Source of the DNA: Polaromonas sp. A23
Lineage (GTDB): Bacteria > Pseudomonadota > Gammaproteobacteria > Burkholderiales > Burkholderiaceae_C
Assembly (NCBI RefSeq): GCF_002001015.1
Contig: NZ_MUNO01000026.1
Coordinates: 345,743 to 409,742, forward strand
Direction: 5' to 3'
Length of the DNA: 64,000 bases
Of this stretch, positions 1 to 9,704 are shown piece by piece (the first letter of the stretch is position 1; each line of letters opens with the position of its first letter). Below the pieces are notes generated by a model. The model worked only from the letters and a program-made list of their open reading frames with translations, was not told the origin of the DNA and ran no database searches. The position numbers and the translations under genes were made by a program.

Positions 1-191
1 GTCACGAAACGAGCGCTTTTCCGGCCTGAGATGACCTGCTTGGAAACCGTCTTGCTTGCGTGTGATTTTTTAACAACCTGGCGCTTGGCCGGCGCTGCTT
101 CAGCCGCGGGCGAAATCAATGCCACCGAAAAAGTAAGAATTCCAACGACCTGTAAGGTCTGTTTGAAAATCGAATTCAGCGTAATGGACAT
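1..191 (-). CDS. N-terminal part of an exported protein, cut by the window edge
   Basis: An open frame starts at an ATG at 191 and runs off the left edge, giving 63 codons. The N-terminus looks like a signal peptide: a short start, a hydrophobic stretch (VVGILTFSVALI) and a likely cleavage site at SPAAEAAP. A Lys/Arg-rich linker (AKRQVVKKSHASK) follows. Such a basic linker after a signal peptide occurs in periplasmic cell-wall enzymes such as PbpG-type D-Ala-D-Ala endopeptidases, but no catalytic motif is inside the window, so function is not assigned. It follows leuA in the same direction after about 195 bp. Confidence 0.5.
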   Translation of the reverse strand, partial: MSITLNSIFKQTLQVVGILTFSVALISPAAEAAPAKRQVVKKSHASKTVSKQVISGRKSARFV

Positions 192-385
192 TGATTCGTC
201 TCCGGGTTCGATTAGTACGAATGCCGGAGTGTATACAAATAGAAAAAGTCACGCAATATCAAAAGCTTGCGTAACTTTCCTAAACGCAACAATCAAATAC
301 CAGAGAATCCTGGCCTCACACGGCCAAAAAGTCATAAAAAGTTATTAAGCCATTGAATATAAAGGGTTTTTTGAAGTTCTTCGGC
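192..385. other. Intergenic region downstream of leuA
   Basis: AT-rich for this window. On the minus strand a weak inverted repeat (TTAAGCC overlapping the leuA stop, and GGCTTAA near 345-351) is followed by a T-rich stretch near 336-341. It could be a poor terminator, but the loop is about 30 nt. It probably also holds the promoter of the exported protein gene starting at 191. Nothing else recognised. Confidence 0.3.
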
Positions 386-1924
386 TTAACCTTGAGCGGC
401 AACCCTGTCGGCTTTATTTTGTAACTTGCTCAGGGCACTCAAATAGGCTTTGGCCGAAGCAACCACGATATCCGGGTCGGCACCGACCCCGTTCACCACG
501 CGGCCGCTGTTTTGAAGGCGAACTGTGACTTCTCCTTGGCTCTCCGTGGAGCCACTGATGGCATTCACCGAATAGAGCACCATCTCGGCCCCGCTTTTGA
601 CGAGAGTTTCAATAGCCTTGAGCGACGCGTCCACCGGACCATTGCCATCTGACTGACCACGGACTTCCTTGCCGTCCACCGTAAAAACAACAGTCGCCTG
701 GGGACGTTCGCCGGTTTCACTATGCTGAGAGAGAGAAACAAAACCGTACTGTTCGTTCTCGTGCGCAAGACTTTCCTCACTTACAAGCGCCAGAATATCC
801 TCATCAAAAATCTCGCTCTTGCCGTCAGCCAACTCCTTGAACCGGGCAAAAGCAGCGTTGGTGTCAGCCTCGCTTTCCATCTCGATGCCGAGGTCTTGCA
901 GGCGCTGCTTGAAGGCATTGCGGCCGCTAAGCTTGCCCAGCACCATCTTGTTGGAGCTCCAGCCCACGTCTTCGGCGCGCATGATCTCGTAGGTCTCACG
1001 CGCCTTCAGCATCCCGTCCTGATGGATGCCCGAGGCATGCGCAAAAGCATTCGCACCCACAACGGCCTTGTTCGGCTGGACGACAAAGCCGGTGGTCTGA
1101 CTCACCATGCGGCTCGCAGCAACGATGTGAATCGGATCAATGTTCATGTCGAGGTTGAAATAGTCGCGTCGTGTCTTCACGGCCATGACGATTTCCTCAA
1201 GCGAACAGTTGCCTGCACGCTCGCCGAGGCCGTTGATGGTGCACTCCACCTGCCGCGCGCCGCCAATCTTCACGCCAGCCAGTGAATTGGCCACCGCCAT
1301 GCCGAGATCGTTATGGCAATGTACCGACCAGATCGCCTTGTCGCTGTTAGGCACGCGCTCGCGCAGGGTTTTGATGAAATTGCCATACAGCTCAGGCACC
1401 GCATAACCTACGGTATCCGGCACATTGATGGTGGTTGCACCCTCGGCAATCACTGCCTCAAGCACGCGACATAGAAAGTCCACATCGCTGCGGTAACCAT
1501 CTTCCGGGCTGAATTCCACATCGGCCACGAGGTTGCGCGCAAAGCGCACCGAGAGCTTGGCTTGCTCCAGCACTTGCTCCGGGCTCATCCGCAGCTTCTT
1601 CTCCATGTGCAGAGCGCTGGTGGCAATGAACGTATGAATACGGGCACTGTTCGCGCCTTTGAGAGCCTCTGCCGCACGTGAAATATCACGGTCATTGGCA
1701 CGGGAAAGCGAACAAATGGTTGAGTCCTTGATGGCATTGGCAATAGCCTGCACCGCCTCGAAGTCGCCGTTGGAACTGGCCGCAAAACCAGCCTCGATCA
1801 CATCAACTTTCAGACGCTCGAGTTGACGGGCAATCCGCAGCTTTTCATCGCGTGTCATCGACGCGCCAGGCGATTGCTCGCCATCGCGCAAGGTGGTGTC
1901 AAAAATAATCAATTTGTCGGTCAT
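386..1924 (-). CDS. leuA: 2-isopropylmalate synthase, short (E. coli-like) form
   Basis: Catalyses the first committed step of leucine synthesis: acetyl-CoA plus 2-oxoisovalerate to 2-isopropylmalate. The 512-residue length matches the E. coli-type enzyme. The HMGL-like TIM barrel begins with DTTLRDGEQ (residues 9-17), with metal-binding HCH at 202-204. A C-terminal LeuA regulatory domain, where leucine binds, occupies about residues 370-500. The ATG at 1924 has a good ribosome site (AGGAG, 6 nt upstream). It lies 44 bp behind a second, longer leuA in the same direction, so the two are probably co-transcribed under the attenuator near 3.7 kb. The two proteins are clearly different in sequence, not a recent duplication. 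Confidence 0.95.
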   Translation of the reverse strand: MTDKLIIFDTTLRDGEQSPGASMTRDEKLRIARQLERLKVDVIEAGFAASSNGDFEAVQAIANAIKDSTICSLSRANDRDISRAAEALKGANSARIHTFIATSALHMEKKLRMSPEQVLEQAKLSVRFARNLVADVEFSPEDGYRSDVDFLCRVLEAVIAEGATTINVPDTVGYAVPELYGNFIKTLRERVPNSDKAIWSVHCHNDLGMAVANSLAGVKIGGARQVECTINGLGERAGNCSLEEIVMAVKTRRDYFNLDMNIDPIHIVAASRMVSQTTGFVVQPNKAVVGANAFAHASGIHQDGMLKARETYEIMRAEDVGWSSNKMVLGKLSGRNAFKQRLQDLGIEMESEADTNAAFARFKELADGKSEIFDEDILALVSEESLAHENEQYGFVSLSQHSETGERPQATVVFTVDGKEVRGQSDGNGPVDASLKAIETLVKSGAEMVLYSVNAISGSTESQGEVTVRLQNSGRVVNGVGADPDIVVASAKAYLSALSKLQNKADRVAAQG

Positions 1925-1968
1925 GGCGGGCTCCTGCAGGGCTGCTTTGCTGTCTTTAAAGAAAATAC

Positions 1969-3669
1969 TCAGTGCGCTATGTTAGCTGCCGCTGTGTCCT
2001 GTCCGGCCGTACTCCGCTGCAGGCCGGACACAATAGCCTTGAGAGACGCCGACACGATGTTGCTGTCCATGCCGATGCCAAAGAGTGTCTGCCCGTCGAC
2101 TCGCAATTCCAGATAAGCCACAGCCCGCGCATTGGCTCCGGCCCCGATGGCGTGCTCGTGATAGTCAAGTACCCGGATAGCGCGGCCGGTAGAAGCCTCC
2201 AGCCCGGTAACAAAAGCATCAATCGGCCCCGTACCCACGCCCACAATCTGATGGCTGCTGCCGTCCACTTCCACGTTGGCCTTGATGGTGAAAGACTTGG
2301 CGTTTGCCTTTGTTGTTTCCTCGATGACCAGATGTTGTGGTGCAGCGGTGGATCGCAAACCGTATTCCTTTTCAAACAAGGCGAAGAGATCCTGCGCGGT
2401 CAGTTCCTTGCCGGTTGCATCCATGACGCCCTGCACGATCTGGCTAAATTCAATCTGCAGGCGCCTCGGGAGCTCGAGACCAAATTCATTTTCAAGCAGG
2501 TAGGCAATGCCGCCCTTGCCCGACTGGCTGTTAACCCGGATGATGGCCTCGTAGCTTCGCCCCAGGTCTTTCGGATCAATGGGCAGATAGGGCATGCTCC
2601 AGATATCGCCATCCTTGCGGTCGGCAAAGGCTTTCTTGATGGCGTCCTGGTGCGAGCCGGAAAACGATGTGTAAACGAGGTCCCCGGCGTAGGGATGGCG
2701 TGGGTGCACGGGCAGCTGATTGCAGTATTCGACGCTGCGACGGATCTCGTCAATTTCCGAGAAATCCAGATCAGGCGAAATGCCCTGGGTATAGAGATTG
2801 AGGGCGATATTGACCAGGTCAACATTGCCTGTGCGTTCGCCGTTTCCGAAAAGACACCCTTCAATCCGGTCGGCTCCGGCCATCAAAGCAAATTCACCCG
2901 CCGCAGTACCTGTGCCCCGATCATTGTGGGGATGAACGGAAAGAACAATAGCATCGCGCCGCGCCAGATGGCGGTGCATCCACTCCATCATGTCCGCGAA
3001 AATATTGGGCGTCGAATGCTCTACGGTGGAGGGCAGATTGATGATGCACTTGCGCTCCGCCGTGGGCTGCCAGACCTCGGTCACCGCATCAACCACTCGT
3101 TTGGAAAAATCAAGTTCCGTTCCGGACCACATTTCCGGCGAATACTGGAAAGTCCATTGCGTGTCCGGCTGCTCGGCAGCCAATTGCTTGAAAAGGCGCG
3201 CATTGGCAGTGGCGAGCTGGACAATTTCATCCTCGCTCATGCCAAGGACAACGCGACGCATCACTGGCGCGGTGGCGTTGTAAAGATGGACAATGGCTCT
3301 GGGAGCACCCTGAAGTGACTCAAAAGTCCGACGTATCAGTGGCTCACGTGCCTGCGTCAGAACCTGAATTGTGACGTCGTCGGGGATGAGCCTGTCATCA
3401 ATGAGCCGCCGCACGAAGTCGAACTCCACCTGCGAGGCAGAGGGAAAACCCACTTCAATTTCCTTGAAACCGATCTTCACCAGGGTGTCGAACATCTTGA
3501 GCTTGCGCCCTATGTCCATGGGCTCGATCAGCGCCTGATTGCCATCACGCAGATCCACACTGCACCAGATCGGAGGCCGACTCAGCACGGCATCGGGCCA
3601 GCTCCGGTTAGTCAGGCGAACCGGTGGAAAAGACTTGTATTTACTCGAAGGGTTTTTCAACATGGTCAT
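1969..3669 (-). CDS. leuA: 2-isopropylmalate synthase, long form
   Basis: Second 2-isopropylmalate synthase, 566 residues, of the long LeuA type common in actinobacteria and many proteobacteria. The barrel opens with [10 protein letters not shown] (about residues 36-45), and metal-binding HPH lies at 246-248. A C-terminal leucine-binding regulatory domain is present. I chose the ATG at 3669 because AGGA lies 8 nt upstream; an ATG at 3663 and an upstream extension to 3699 are possible. It is the first structural gene after the leucine leader peptide and attenuator (3703-3816), so transcription is expected to rise when charged tRNA-Leu is scarce. Confidence 0.93.
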   Translation of the reverse strand: MTMLKNPSSKYKSFPPVRLTNRSWPDAVLSRPPIWCSVDLRDGNQALIEPMDIGRKLKMFDTLVKIGFKEIEVGFPSASQVEFDFVRRLIDDRLIPDDVTIQVLTQAREPLIRRTFESLQGAPRAIVHLYNATAPVMRRVVLGMSEDEIVQLATANARLFKQLAAEQPDTQWTFQYSPEMWSGTELDFSKRVVDAVTEVWQPTAERKCIINLPSTVEHSTPNIFADMMEWMHRHLARRDAIVLSVHPHNDRGTGTAAGEFALMAGADRIEGCLFGNGERTGNVDLVNIALNLYTQGISPDLDFSEIDEIRRSVEYCNQLPVHPRHPYAGDLVYTSFSGSHQDAIKKAFADRKDGDIWSMPYLPIDPKDLGRSYEAIIRVNSQSGKGGIAYLLENEFGLELPRRLQIEFSQIVQGVMDATGKELTAQDLFALFEKEYGLRSTAAPQHLVIEETTKANAKSFTIKANVEVDGSSHQIVGVGTGPIDAFVTGLEASTGRAIRVLDYHEHAIGAGANARAVAYLELRVDGQTLFGIGMDSNIVSASLKAIVSGLQRSTAGQDTAAANIAH

Positions 3670-3702
3670 TTCGTCAATCCTGAAATTCAAACCCAGCAAC
3701 CC

Positions 3703-3740
3703 AAAGAAAAACGGCCCGTTGCTGGTGCAAACGGGCCGTT
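3703..3740 (-). terminator. Leucine attenuator: intrinsic terminator ahead of the long leuA
   Basis: On the minus strand an 11-bp perfect stem (AACGGCCCGTT at 3740-3730, AACGGGCCGTT at 3720-3710) with a 9-nt loop is followed by TTTCTTT. It lies between the leader peptide stop and leuA. An alternative pairing is visible: AACGGGC inside the leader ORF (3780-3774) is complementary to GCCCGTT (3736-3730) in the 5' arm of the terminator. Terminator and antiterminator are therefore mutually exclusive. Confidence 0.85.
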
Positions 3741-3762
3741 GAATTGGGTGTACGCGTGCGCG

Positions 3763-3816
3763 CTACCGTCTCCGCCCGTTGGCAGATAGCAGTAGTGCTA
3801 GCGAAATTCGTTTCAT
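3763..3816 (-). CDS. leuL: Leucine leader peptide (attenuator sensor)
   Basis: A 17-codon ORF, MKRISLALLLSANGRRR, lies about 94 bp upstream of the long leuA. Four of five consecutive codons encode Leu (CTA GCA CTA CTG CTA), and three are CTA, a rare codon in such GC-rich genomes. This is the classic arrangement for leucine attenuation. Ribosomes stalled on the CTA codons leave AACGGGC (3774-3780) free to form the antiterminator. Ribosomes reaching the stop at 3763 cover it and allow the terminator at 3703-3740 to form. An upstream in-frame ATG at 3840 would extend the peptide by eight residues. The symbol follows the enteric analogue. Confidence 0.8.
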   Translation of the reverse strand: MKRISLALLLSANGRRR

Positions 3817-3880
3817 GGCTGTCAATGTATCACAAAACATTCGTAAGCCTGCGGCGAAGGAATTGCCTCGGGAGAACCAC

Positions 3881-4693
3881 CTATTTATGCAAGCCGCGCT
3901 CATCGGGCTCATCAGTCGAAGTCGATATCACGCTCGTCTGCAACCCTTTGGCTTTGCGCCAGCCATAAAGCACGTAGCCCGAAAAACCATAAATGACAAA
4001 CAATCCGAACATGACAGTGGGTGGATCGATATTGATCACCGCAATACCCAGGGCAATCAGCACGATCACTGCGAACGGAACGCTGCGCTTTAGGCTCAGG
4101 TCCTTGAAACTATAAAAGGGCACGTTGGTGACCATGGTCAGGCCCGAATAAAGCGTCAAGCCAAACATGATCCAACGAACTTCTTCGCCCCGCACGCCGG
4201 CCTCTGTCATCAACCAGATAAAGCCGGCCACCAGCGCCCCTGCCGCGGGCGATGGCAATCCTTGAAAAAAGCGCTTGTCGACAACCGTCGTATTCACGTT
4301 GAACCGGGCCAGCCGGAGCGCAGCACACGCACAGTAGACAAACGCCGCAATCCAGCCCCAACGCCCAAGGCTGGTCAGAGCCCACACGTACGCAATCAAA
4401 GCCGGCGCAGCACCGAAAGAAACCATGTCGGACAGTGAATCCATCTGCTCGCCAAACGCACTTTGGGTGTTCGTCATTCGGGCCACGCGACCGTCCAGAC
4501 TGTCCAGCACCATGGCACAGAACACACCGATTGCAGCCTGGTCAAACCGGCCATTCATCGCCATCACGATGGCATAAAAACCGCCAAACAGAGCCGCCAG
4601 GGTGAAGAGGTTGGGCAGGATGTAGATGCCCTTGCGGCGCTTGCGCGGCAGGGCTTCATCGATCTCGATATCGGGCTCATGGCCATCATGCAT
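3881..4693 (-). CDS. pssA: CDP-diacylglycerol-serine O-phosphatidyltransferase
   Basis: Makes phosphatidylserine, precursor of phosphatidylethanolamine, at the inner membrane. Contains the complete CDP-alcohol phosphotransferase signature DG-x2-AR-x8-G-x3-D-x3-D (DGRVAR from residue 67, Asp85 and Asp89), preceded and followed by hydrophobic segments, about eight membrane spans in all. The ATG at 4693 is preferred (270 residues) because GGAGG lies 7 nt upstream; the ATG at 4732 lacks a ribosome site. It sits between the ilvC terminator and the leucine leader, all on the minus strand. Its end lies only 64 bp before the leader ATG, so the leuA promoter probably overlaps the pssA 3' end. Confidence 0.92.
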   Translation of the reverse strand: MHDGHEPDIEIDEALPRKRRKGIYILPNLFTLAALFGGFYAIVMAMNGRFDQAAIGVFCAMVLDSLDGRVARMTNTQSAFGEQMDSLSDMVSFGAAPALIAYVWALTSLGRWGWIAAFVYCACAALRLARFNVNTTVVDKRFFQGLPSPAAGALVAGFIWLMTEAGVRGEEVRWIMFGLTLYSGLTMVTNVPFYSFKDLSLKRSVPFAVIVLIALGIAVINIDPPTVMFGLFVIYGFSGYVLYGWRKAKGLQTSVISTSTDEPDERGLHK

Positions 4694-4793
4694 GGAAGGT
4701 CCTCCGGATTTCGGAAGATTTTGCACGTCCATGGTGTAACGCGGAAAGAGATTGATTCATGCTGAGAGGATACCAAACGGCTATTACAGGAAA

Positions 4794-4823
4794 CAAAAAA
4801 GCCGCGCAAATGTCTTGCGCGGC
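4794..4823 (-). terminator. Intrinsic terminator after ilvC
   Basis: Minus-strand stem GCCGCGCAA (4823-4815), 5-nt loop, TTGCGCGGC (4809-4801), then six T (4800-4795). Closes the ilvB-ilvN-ilvC unit before pssA. Confidence 0.9.
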
Positions 4824-4867
4824 CTGAAAGCTGGCTCAAACAGGGCTGAGGAGCCCTTTTCTCGGCA

Positions 4868-5902
<1,035 letters not shown>

Positions 5903-5924
5903 TTAACGGGTTCTGGCGAAAATG

Positions 5925-6003
5925 CCCTTCGACAGGCTCAGGGCGAACGGTTAAACGCTTGTCGCCACTCAAAATCCGTTCGCGTTGAGCCTGTCGAAAC
6001 GCG
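5925..6003. repeat. Inverted repeat of the TTCGACAGGCTCA type between ilvN and ilvC
   Basis: Arms of about 23 bp (TTCGACAGGCTCAGGGCGAA near 5928 and its near-complement ending TGAGCCTGTCGAA at 5998; 21 of 23 positions pair) are separated by about 25 bp. This motif is a widespread intergenic palindrome in proteobacteria. In the transcript it would form a long hairpin without a T tract, more likely tuning processing than terminating. Confidence 0.75.
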
Positions 6004-6021
6004 CGCACGGACAGCTGAAAA

Positions 6022-6513
6022 TTACACTCTGAGAATTCTCTCGCCGCGGCCTATGCCGCTGGAGCCGGTACGCACTGTTTCCAGAATCGCCGTGCGGTCT
6101 ATCGCTTCCAGAAACGCGTCGTTTTTGGACTGGTCACCGGTGAGCTCAATCGTGTAGCTCTTCTCGGTCACATCGATGATTCGACCGCGAAATATATCAG
6201 CCATGCGCTTCATTTCCTCGCGTTCCTTGCCAACGGCACGGACCTTGACCATCATCAATTCGCGCTCGGTATAGGACCCCTCGGTGAGGTCCACCACTTT
6301 GACGACCTCAATGAGGCGATTCAGGTGTTTGGTGATCTGCTCGATCACGTCGTCGGACCCGGTGGTCTGTATGGTCATGCGCGACAGGCTGGCGTCCTCC
6401 GTGGGTGCCACAGTCAGGCTCTCGATGTTGTAGCCGCGCGCAGAGAACAGGCCGACCACGCGTGAAAGAGCACCGGGCTCGTTCTCCAGCAAAACTGCAA
6501 TGATGTGTTTCAT
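6022..6513 (-). CDS. ilvN: Acetolactate synthase small (regulatory) subunit
   Basis: Regulatory subunit of acetohydroxyacid synthase, conferring valine feedback inhibition and full activity on the large subunit. The start is set at the ATG at 6513 (MKHIIAVLLENEPGALSRV), with AGAGGAA about 9 nt upstream. This gives 163 residues, the standard IlvH/IlvN length. An N-terminal ACT domain (GALSRVVGLFSARGYNI) is followed by the ALS_ss C-terminal domain. It follows ilvB by about 100 bp. The symbol ilvH would be equally acceptable. Confidence 0.95.
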   Translation of the reverse strand: MKHIIAVLLENEPGALSRVVGLFSARGYNIESLTVAPTEDASLSRMTIQTTGSDDVIEQITKHLNRLIEVVKVVDLTEGSYTERELMMVKVRAVGKEREEMKRMADIFRGRIIDVTEKSYTIELTGDQSKNDAFLEAIDRTAILETVRTGSSGIGRGERILRV

Positions 6514-6616
6514 AAGAAGATTCCTCTTTTCGCTGCCCTCCCCCGTGCACGGTAATGCACGGGCTCGGCAAACAATAGATTCGTCAGGAGACGGATGATG
6601 AATGAATTCGTGTGGC

Positions 6617-8398
6617 TTAGAGGTCTTCAGACCCGAGCAACATTTCCGTGATGCCCTTGCCGGCCTTGACCATCGGAAACACGTTTTCCGTAGGATCGGT
6701 GCGGAAGTCCATGAACACGGTACGGTCCTTAAGCTTTCGAGCCTCGCGCAGGGCAGGTTCAACGTCCTGCGGTTTTTCGATCAACATGCCGACATGCCCA
6801 TAGGCTTCGGCCAGCTTCACGAAATTGGGCAGTGCGTCCATGTAGCTGCTGCTGTAGCGGCCTTCGTAGTCAATTTCCTGCCACTGCCGAACCATGCCGA
6901 GATAACGGTTGTTTAGCGAAACGATCTTGATCGGTGTGTTGTATTGCAGGCAGGTGGAGAGCTCCTGGATGCACATCTGTACAGAGCCTTCACCGGTAAC
7001 GCAATAAACCTCGCTGTCAGGCTTGGCCAGCTTGATGCCCATGGCATACGGAATGCCCACACCCATGGTCCCCAGGCCGCCAGAGTTGATCCAGCGACGA
7101 GGTTCATCAAAGCGGTAGTATTGAGCAGCCCACATCTGATGCTGGCCCACGTCGGACGTGATGTAGGTATCAGCGTCCTTGGTCATGTTCCACAGGGTCT
7201 CCACCACGTACTGCGGCTTGATCACGTCGCCCGCACCCATGCTGTACTTGAGACAATCGCGCTTGCGCCAGTCTTCAATGGTGTCCCACCAACCTCCCAG
7301 AGCATGGGCGTCGGGTTTGAGGCCGGACTCCTTGATCATGGCGATCAGCTCCGTCAACACGTCCTTGACGTCGCCAACGATGGGAATGTCGACCTTGACG
7401 CGCTTGGAGATGCTCGACGGGTCAATGTCAATGTGGATGATCTTGCGTTCGTTTTGCGCAAAATGCTTGGGATTGCCAATCACACGGTCATCAAAACGGG
7501 CGCCGACAGCCAGCAACACGTCGCAGTTCTGCATGGCGTTGTTGGCTTCAATCGTCCCGTGCATGCCCAACATGCCGAGAAATTTCTTGTCGCTGGCCGG
7601 ATAGGCACCCAGGCCCATCAGCGTGTTGGTGCATGGATAACCCAGCATGTCCACCAAAGTGCGCAATTCTTGCGAAGCATTACTCAGCAAAACTCCGCCG
7701 CCGGTATAGATGTAAGGCCGCTTGGCCGACATCAGCAACTGAAGAGCCTTGCGAATCTGCCCACCATGGCCCTTGCGCACCGGGTTGTAGGAGCGCATTT
7801 CAACCGTCTGCGGATAACCGGTGTAGAGGGTCTTGTTGAAGGAGACGTCTTTGGGAATGTCCACCACCACCGGCCCAGGCCGACCGCTGCGGGCAATATG
7901 GAAGGCTTTTTTCAGGATGTCGGCCATATGCCGCACATCCTTGACAAGAAAATTGTGCTTGACGATGGGACGCGTGATGCCGACGGTATCGCACTCCTGA
8001 AAGGCGTCCAGGCCGATCGCCGCCACCGGCACCTGGCCGGTGATGATCACCATCGGAATACTGTCCATGTAGGCCGTAGCAATGCCGGTGATGGCGTTGG
8101 TCACACCTGGACCGGAGGTAACCAGCGCAACGCCAACTTCACCGGTGGCACGGGCGTACCCGTCAGCTGCGTGCACGGCGGCCTGCTCGTGGCGAACCAG
8201 CACATGCTGAATCGTTTCCTGCTTGTAAAAAGCGTCGTAGATGTGCAGAACGGCACCGCCCGGATAGCCCCACACGTGCTTGACGCCTTCGGCCTGCAGT
8301 GCTTTGATCAGGATCTCTGCGCCACGCAGCTCTTGAGAATTTGAATGGGCAGACGCTGCCGCTGATGCCGAAGCGATTTCGGCTTTTGTGATTTCCAT
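6617..8398 (-). CDS. ilvB: Acetolactate synthase large (catalytic) subunit
   Basis: Thiamine-diphosphate enzyme condensing pyruvate with pyruvate or 2-oxobutyrate, the first step of the branched-chain pathway. 593 residues. The N-terminal TPP-binding domain includes the catalytic Glu region VRHEQAAVHAADGYAR. The central FAD-binding domain and C-terminal TPP/Mg domain (GEGSVQM through NNRYLGM) are complete. The motif reads GEGS rather than the usual GDGS. First gene of ilvB-ilvN-ilvC, divergent from a sigma factor gene across 305 bp. Confidence 0.95.
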   Translation of the reverse strand: MEITKAEIASASAAASAHSNSQELRGAEILIKALQAEGVKHVWGYPGGAVLHIYDAFYKQETIQHVLVRHEQAAVHAADGYARATGEVGVALVTSGPGVTNAITGIATAYMDSIPMVIITGQVPVAAIGLDAFQECDTVGITRPIVKHNFLVKDVRHMADILKKAFHIARSGRPGPVVVDIPKDVSFNKTLYTGYPQTVEMRSYNPVRKGHGGQIRKALQLLMSAKRPYIYTGGGVLLSNASQELRTLVDMLGYPCTNTLMGLGAYPASDKKFLGMLGMHGTIEANNAMQNCDVLLAVGARFDDRVIGNPKHFAQNERKIIHIDIDPSSISKRVKVDIPIVGDVKDVLTELIAMIKESGLKPDAHALGGWWDTIEDWRKRDCLKYSMGAGDVIKPQYVVETLWNMTKDADTYITSDVGQHQMWAAQYYRFDEPRRWINSGGLGTMGVGIPYAMGIKLAKPDSEVYCVTGEGSVQMCIQELSTCLQYNTPIKIVSLNNRYLGMVRQWQEIDYEGRYSSSYMDALPNFVKLAEAYGHVGMLIEKPQDVEPALREARKLKDRTVFMDFRTDPTENVFPMVKAGKGITEMLLGSEDL

Positions 8399-8703
8399 GA
8401 TGAACCTTTGTGAATTTCTCTAACGAAATACCTTGGGTGCCTCTTCACCCACTCTTGTGGAGCGGCGTCGAGACTTGAGGCCAAAACCATGGGCGAAAAC
8501 ATAATCCGCCGGGTCATGACCCGTTTGCTGTTTGAATTGCAACCCGCATTATGGCATCACAGGGCCCCGCCATTGGAAACAACCCAAAAAAACGCGGCTC
8601 AACCAACACTTGATGCGATAATTTTGTGGCTTGGCCGGGGGAGCACTGCAGTCAGGCAAAAGTACAACAATGACAGCGCTGGGACAAATCGGGACTCAAT
8701 CCG
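8399..8703. other. 305-bp divergent intergenic region (ilvB / sigma factor)
   Basis: Should hold promoters for ilvB (minus) and the sigma operon (plus). A perfect 14-bp palindrome, CGGGTCATGACCCG, lies at 8510-8523, about 115 bp upstream of ilvB. A short GGGTG/CACCC hairpin lies near 8433-8450. I found no leader ORF rich in Ile/Leu/Val codons and no T-run terminator, so no ilv attenuator is visible. Confidence 0.5.
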
Positions 8704-9270
8704 TTGGCAACTGAACTAGAACTCTCCGATTTTCTGAAAAACGTTGAAAAACGTGCCTTCAAACGCAGCGTTTATCACGTCAGGGACGAGGAGGCAGCGC
8801 TCGATATCGTCCAGGACAGCATGATGAAGCTGGCCCAGCATTACGGCGACAAGCCAGCGGCTGAGTTGCCGATGCTGTTTCAGCGCATCCTCTCCAACAC
8901 CACCCTCGACTGGTTCCGGCGCCGCAAGACGCGCAACGCCCTGTTTTCCAACATGAGTGACTTCGAATCAGCCGGTGATGACGGTGATTTCGATTTGCTT
9001 GAAACTTTAGAGAGCTCCACCAACTCTGAAGGAACGGAAAGCGCCCAAGACGCCACGGAACGGGCACAGATCCTGCAAGAAATCGAGATAGAGATCAAGG
9101 AGCTGCCCGGCCGTCAACGAGAAGCCTTTCTGATGCGTTATTGGGAAGAAATGGATGTAGCTGAAACGGCTGCCGCCATGGGTTGTTCCGAGGGAAGCGT
9201 GAAAACGCACTGTTCGCGGGCTGTCCATGCGCTCAGCAAGGCTTTGGCCGCCAAGGGAATACAACTATGA
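8704..9270 (+). CDS. ECF-type RNA polymerase sigma factor
   Basis: 188-residue sigma-70-family protein with region 2 at about residues 10-80 (DEEAALDIVQDSMMKLAQHY; DWFRRRK) and region 4 at about 135-185 (LPGRQREAFLMRYWEEM; GCSEGSVKTHCSRAVHAL). There is no region 1.1 or 3, so it is an extracytoplasmic-function sigma factor. The TTG at 8704 is the only start that keeps region 2 complete, since the nearest ATG is at codon 40. Its stop overlaps the ATG of a DUF3619 membrane protein, and a DUF3106 exported protein follows. That context suggests DUF3619 controls this sigma factor. Confidence 0.9.
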   Translation: MATELELSDFLKNVEKRAFKRSVYHVRDEEAALDIVQDSMMKLAQHYGDKPAAELPMLFQRILSNTTLDWFRRRKTRNALFSNMSDFESAGDDGDFDLLETLESSTNSEGTESAQDATERAQILQEIEIEIKELPGRQREAFLMRYWEEMDVAETAAAMGCSEGSVKTHCSRAVHALSKALAAKGIQL

Positions 9271-9695
9271 ATCACTCTCTGCAAAAACGTACCGAAATCC
9301 TTCAGGACCGCTATGGCCTGAAAACTGCCTCCTACCTTTCCGCCGCCGCCGCGGACCTGTCTTACGACGTTTCAGAGCGGCTGCGCGCCGCGCGGGCCCA
9401 GGCTGTGGCCGCGCGAAAGATAGCCCGCTTCCAGACTTCGCCTGTGACCGCAGGGCAAGGGGCGGGGCCTGTGCTGACTTGGGGCACAGACGAAGGATTC
9501 AGTTTGTGGAACCGTATTGGCTCCATCGTGCCGCTGATTGCGCTGGTGGTGGGGCTGCTTACCATCAACTCCCTGCAAACCGATAGTTTTGTCCAGGAAC
9601 TGGCCGAGGTCGATTCGGCCTTGCTAACCGATGAACTGCCGCCCGACGCCTTTTCCGACCCCGGATTTGTGCAGTTTCTCAAAGCGACCCGTTAA
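9267..9695 (+). CDS. DUF3619 single-span membrane protein, possible anti-sigma factor
   Basis: 142 residues, starting at an ATG that overlaps the sigma stop (ATGA), so translation is probably coupled. A helical, basic cytoplasmic part (1-83) is followed by one membrane span (about 84-104, GSIVPLIALVVGLLTI) and a 35-residue acidic periplasmic tail. This resembles simple anti-sigma proteins in topology. DUF3619 has no established function as far as I know; the anti-sigma role is inferred from position and topology only. No HxxxCxxC zinc motif is present. Confidence 0.8.
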   Translation: MNHSLQKRTEILQDRYGLKTASYLSAAAADLSYDVSERLRAARAQAVAARKIARFQTSPVTAGQGAGPVLTWGTDEGFSLWNRIGSIVPLIALVVGLLTINSLQTDSFVQELAEVDSALLTDELPPDAFSDPGFVQFLKATR

Positions 9696-9704
9696 GCCGG
9701 TGCC

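Noticed and set aside
1972..3318. Long plus-strand ORF (448 codons) opposite the long leuA
   Set aside because: A shadow of a strongly supported gene in a GC-rich genome; its translation resembles no protein family and has no ribosome site.
8399..8520. Possible ilv leader peptide upstream of ilvB
   Set aside because: The only short frame starting there (MTRRIMFSPMVLASSLD) lacks runs of Ile/Leu/Val codons and runs into ilvB; no terminator hairpin with a T tract follows.
8670..8714. ATG at 8670 as the sigma factor start
   Set aside because: It is out of frame with the sigma factor and meets a stop after 14 codons.
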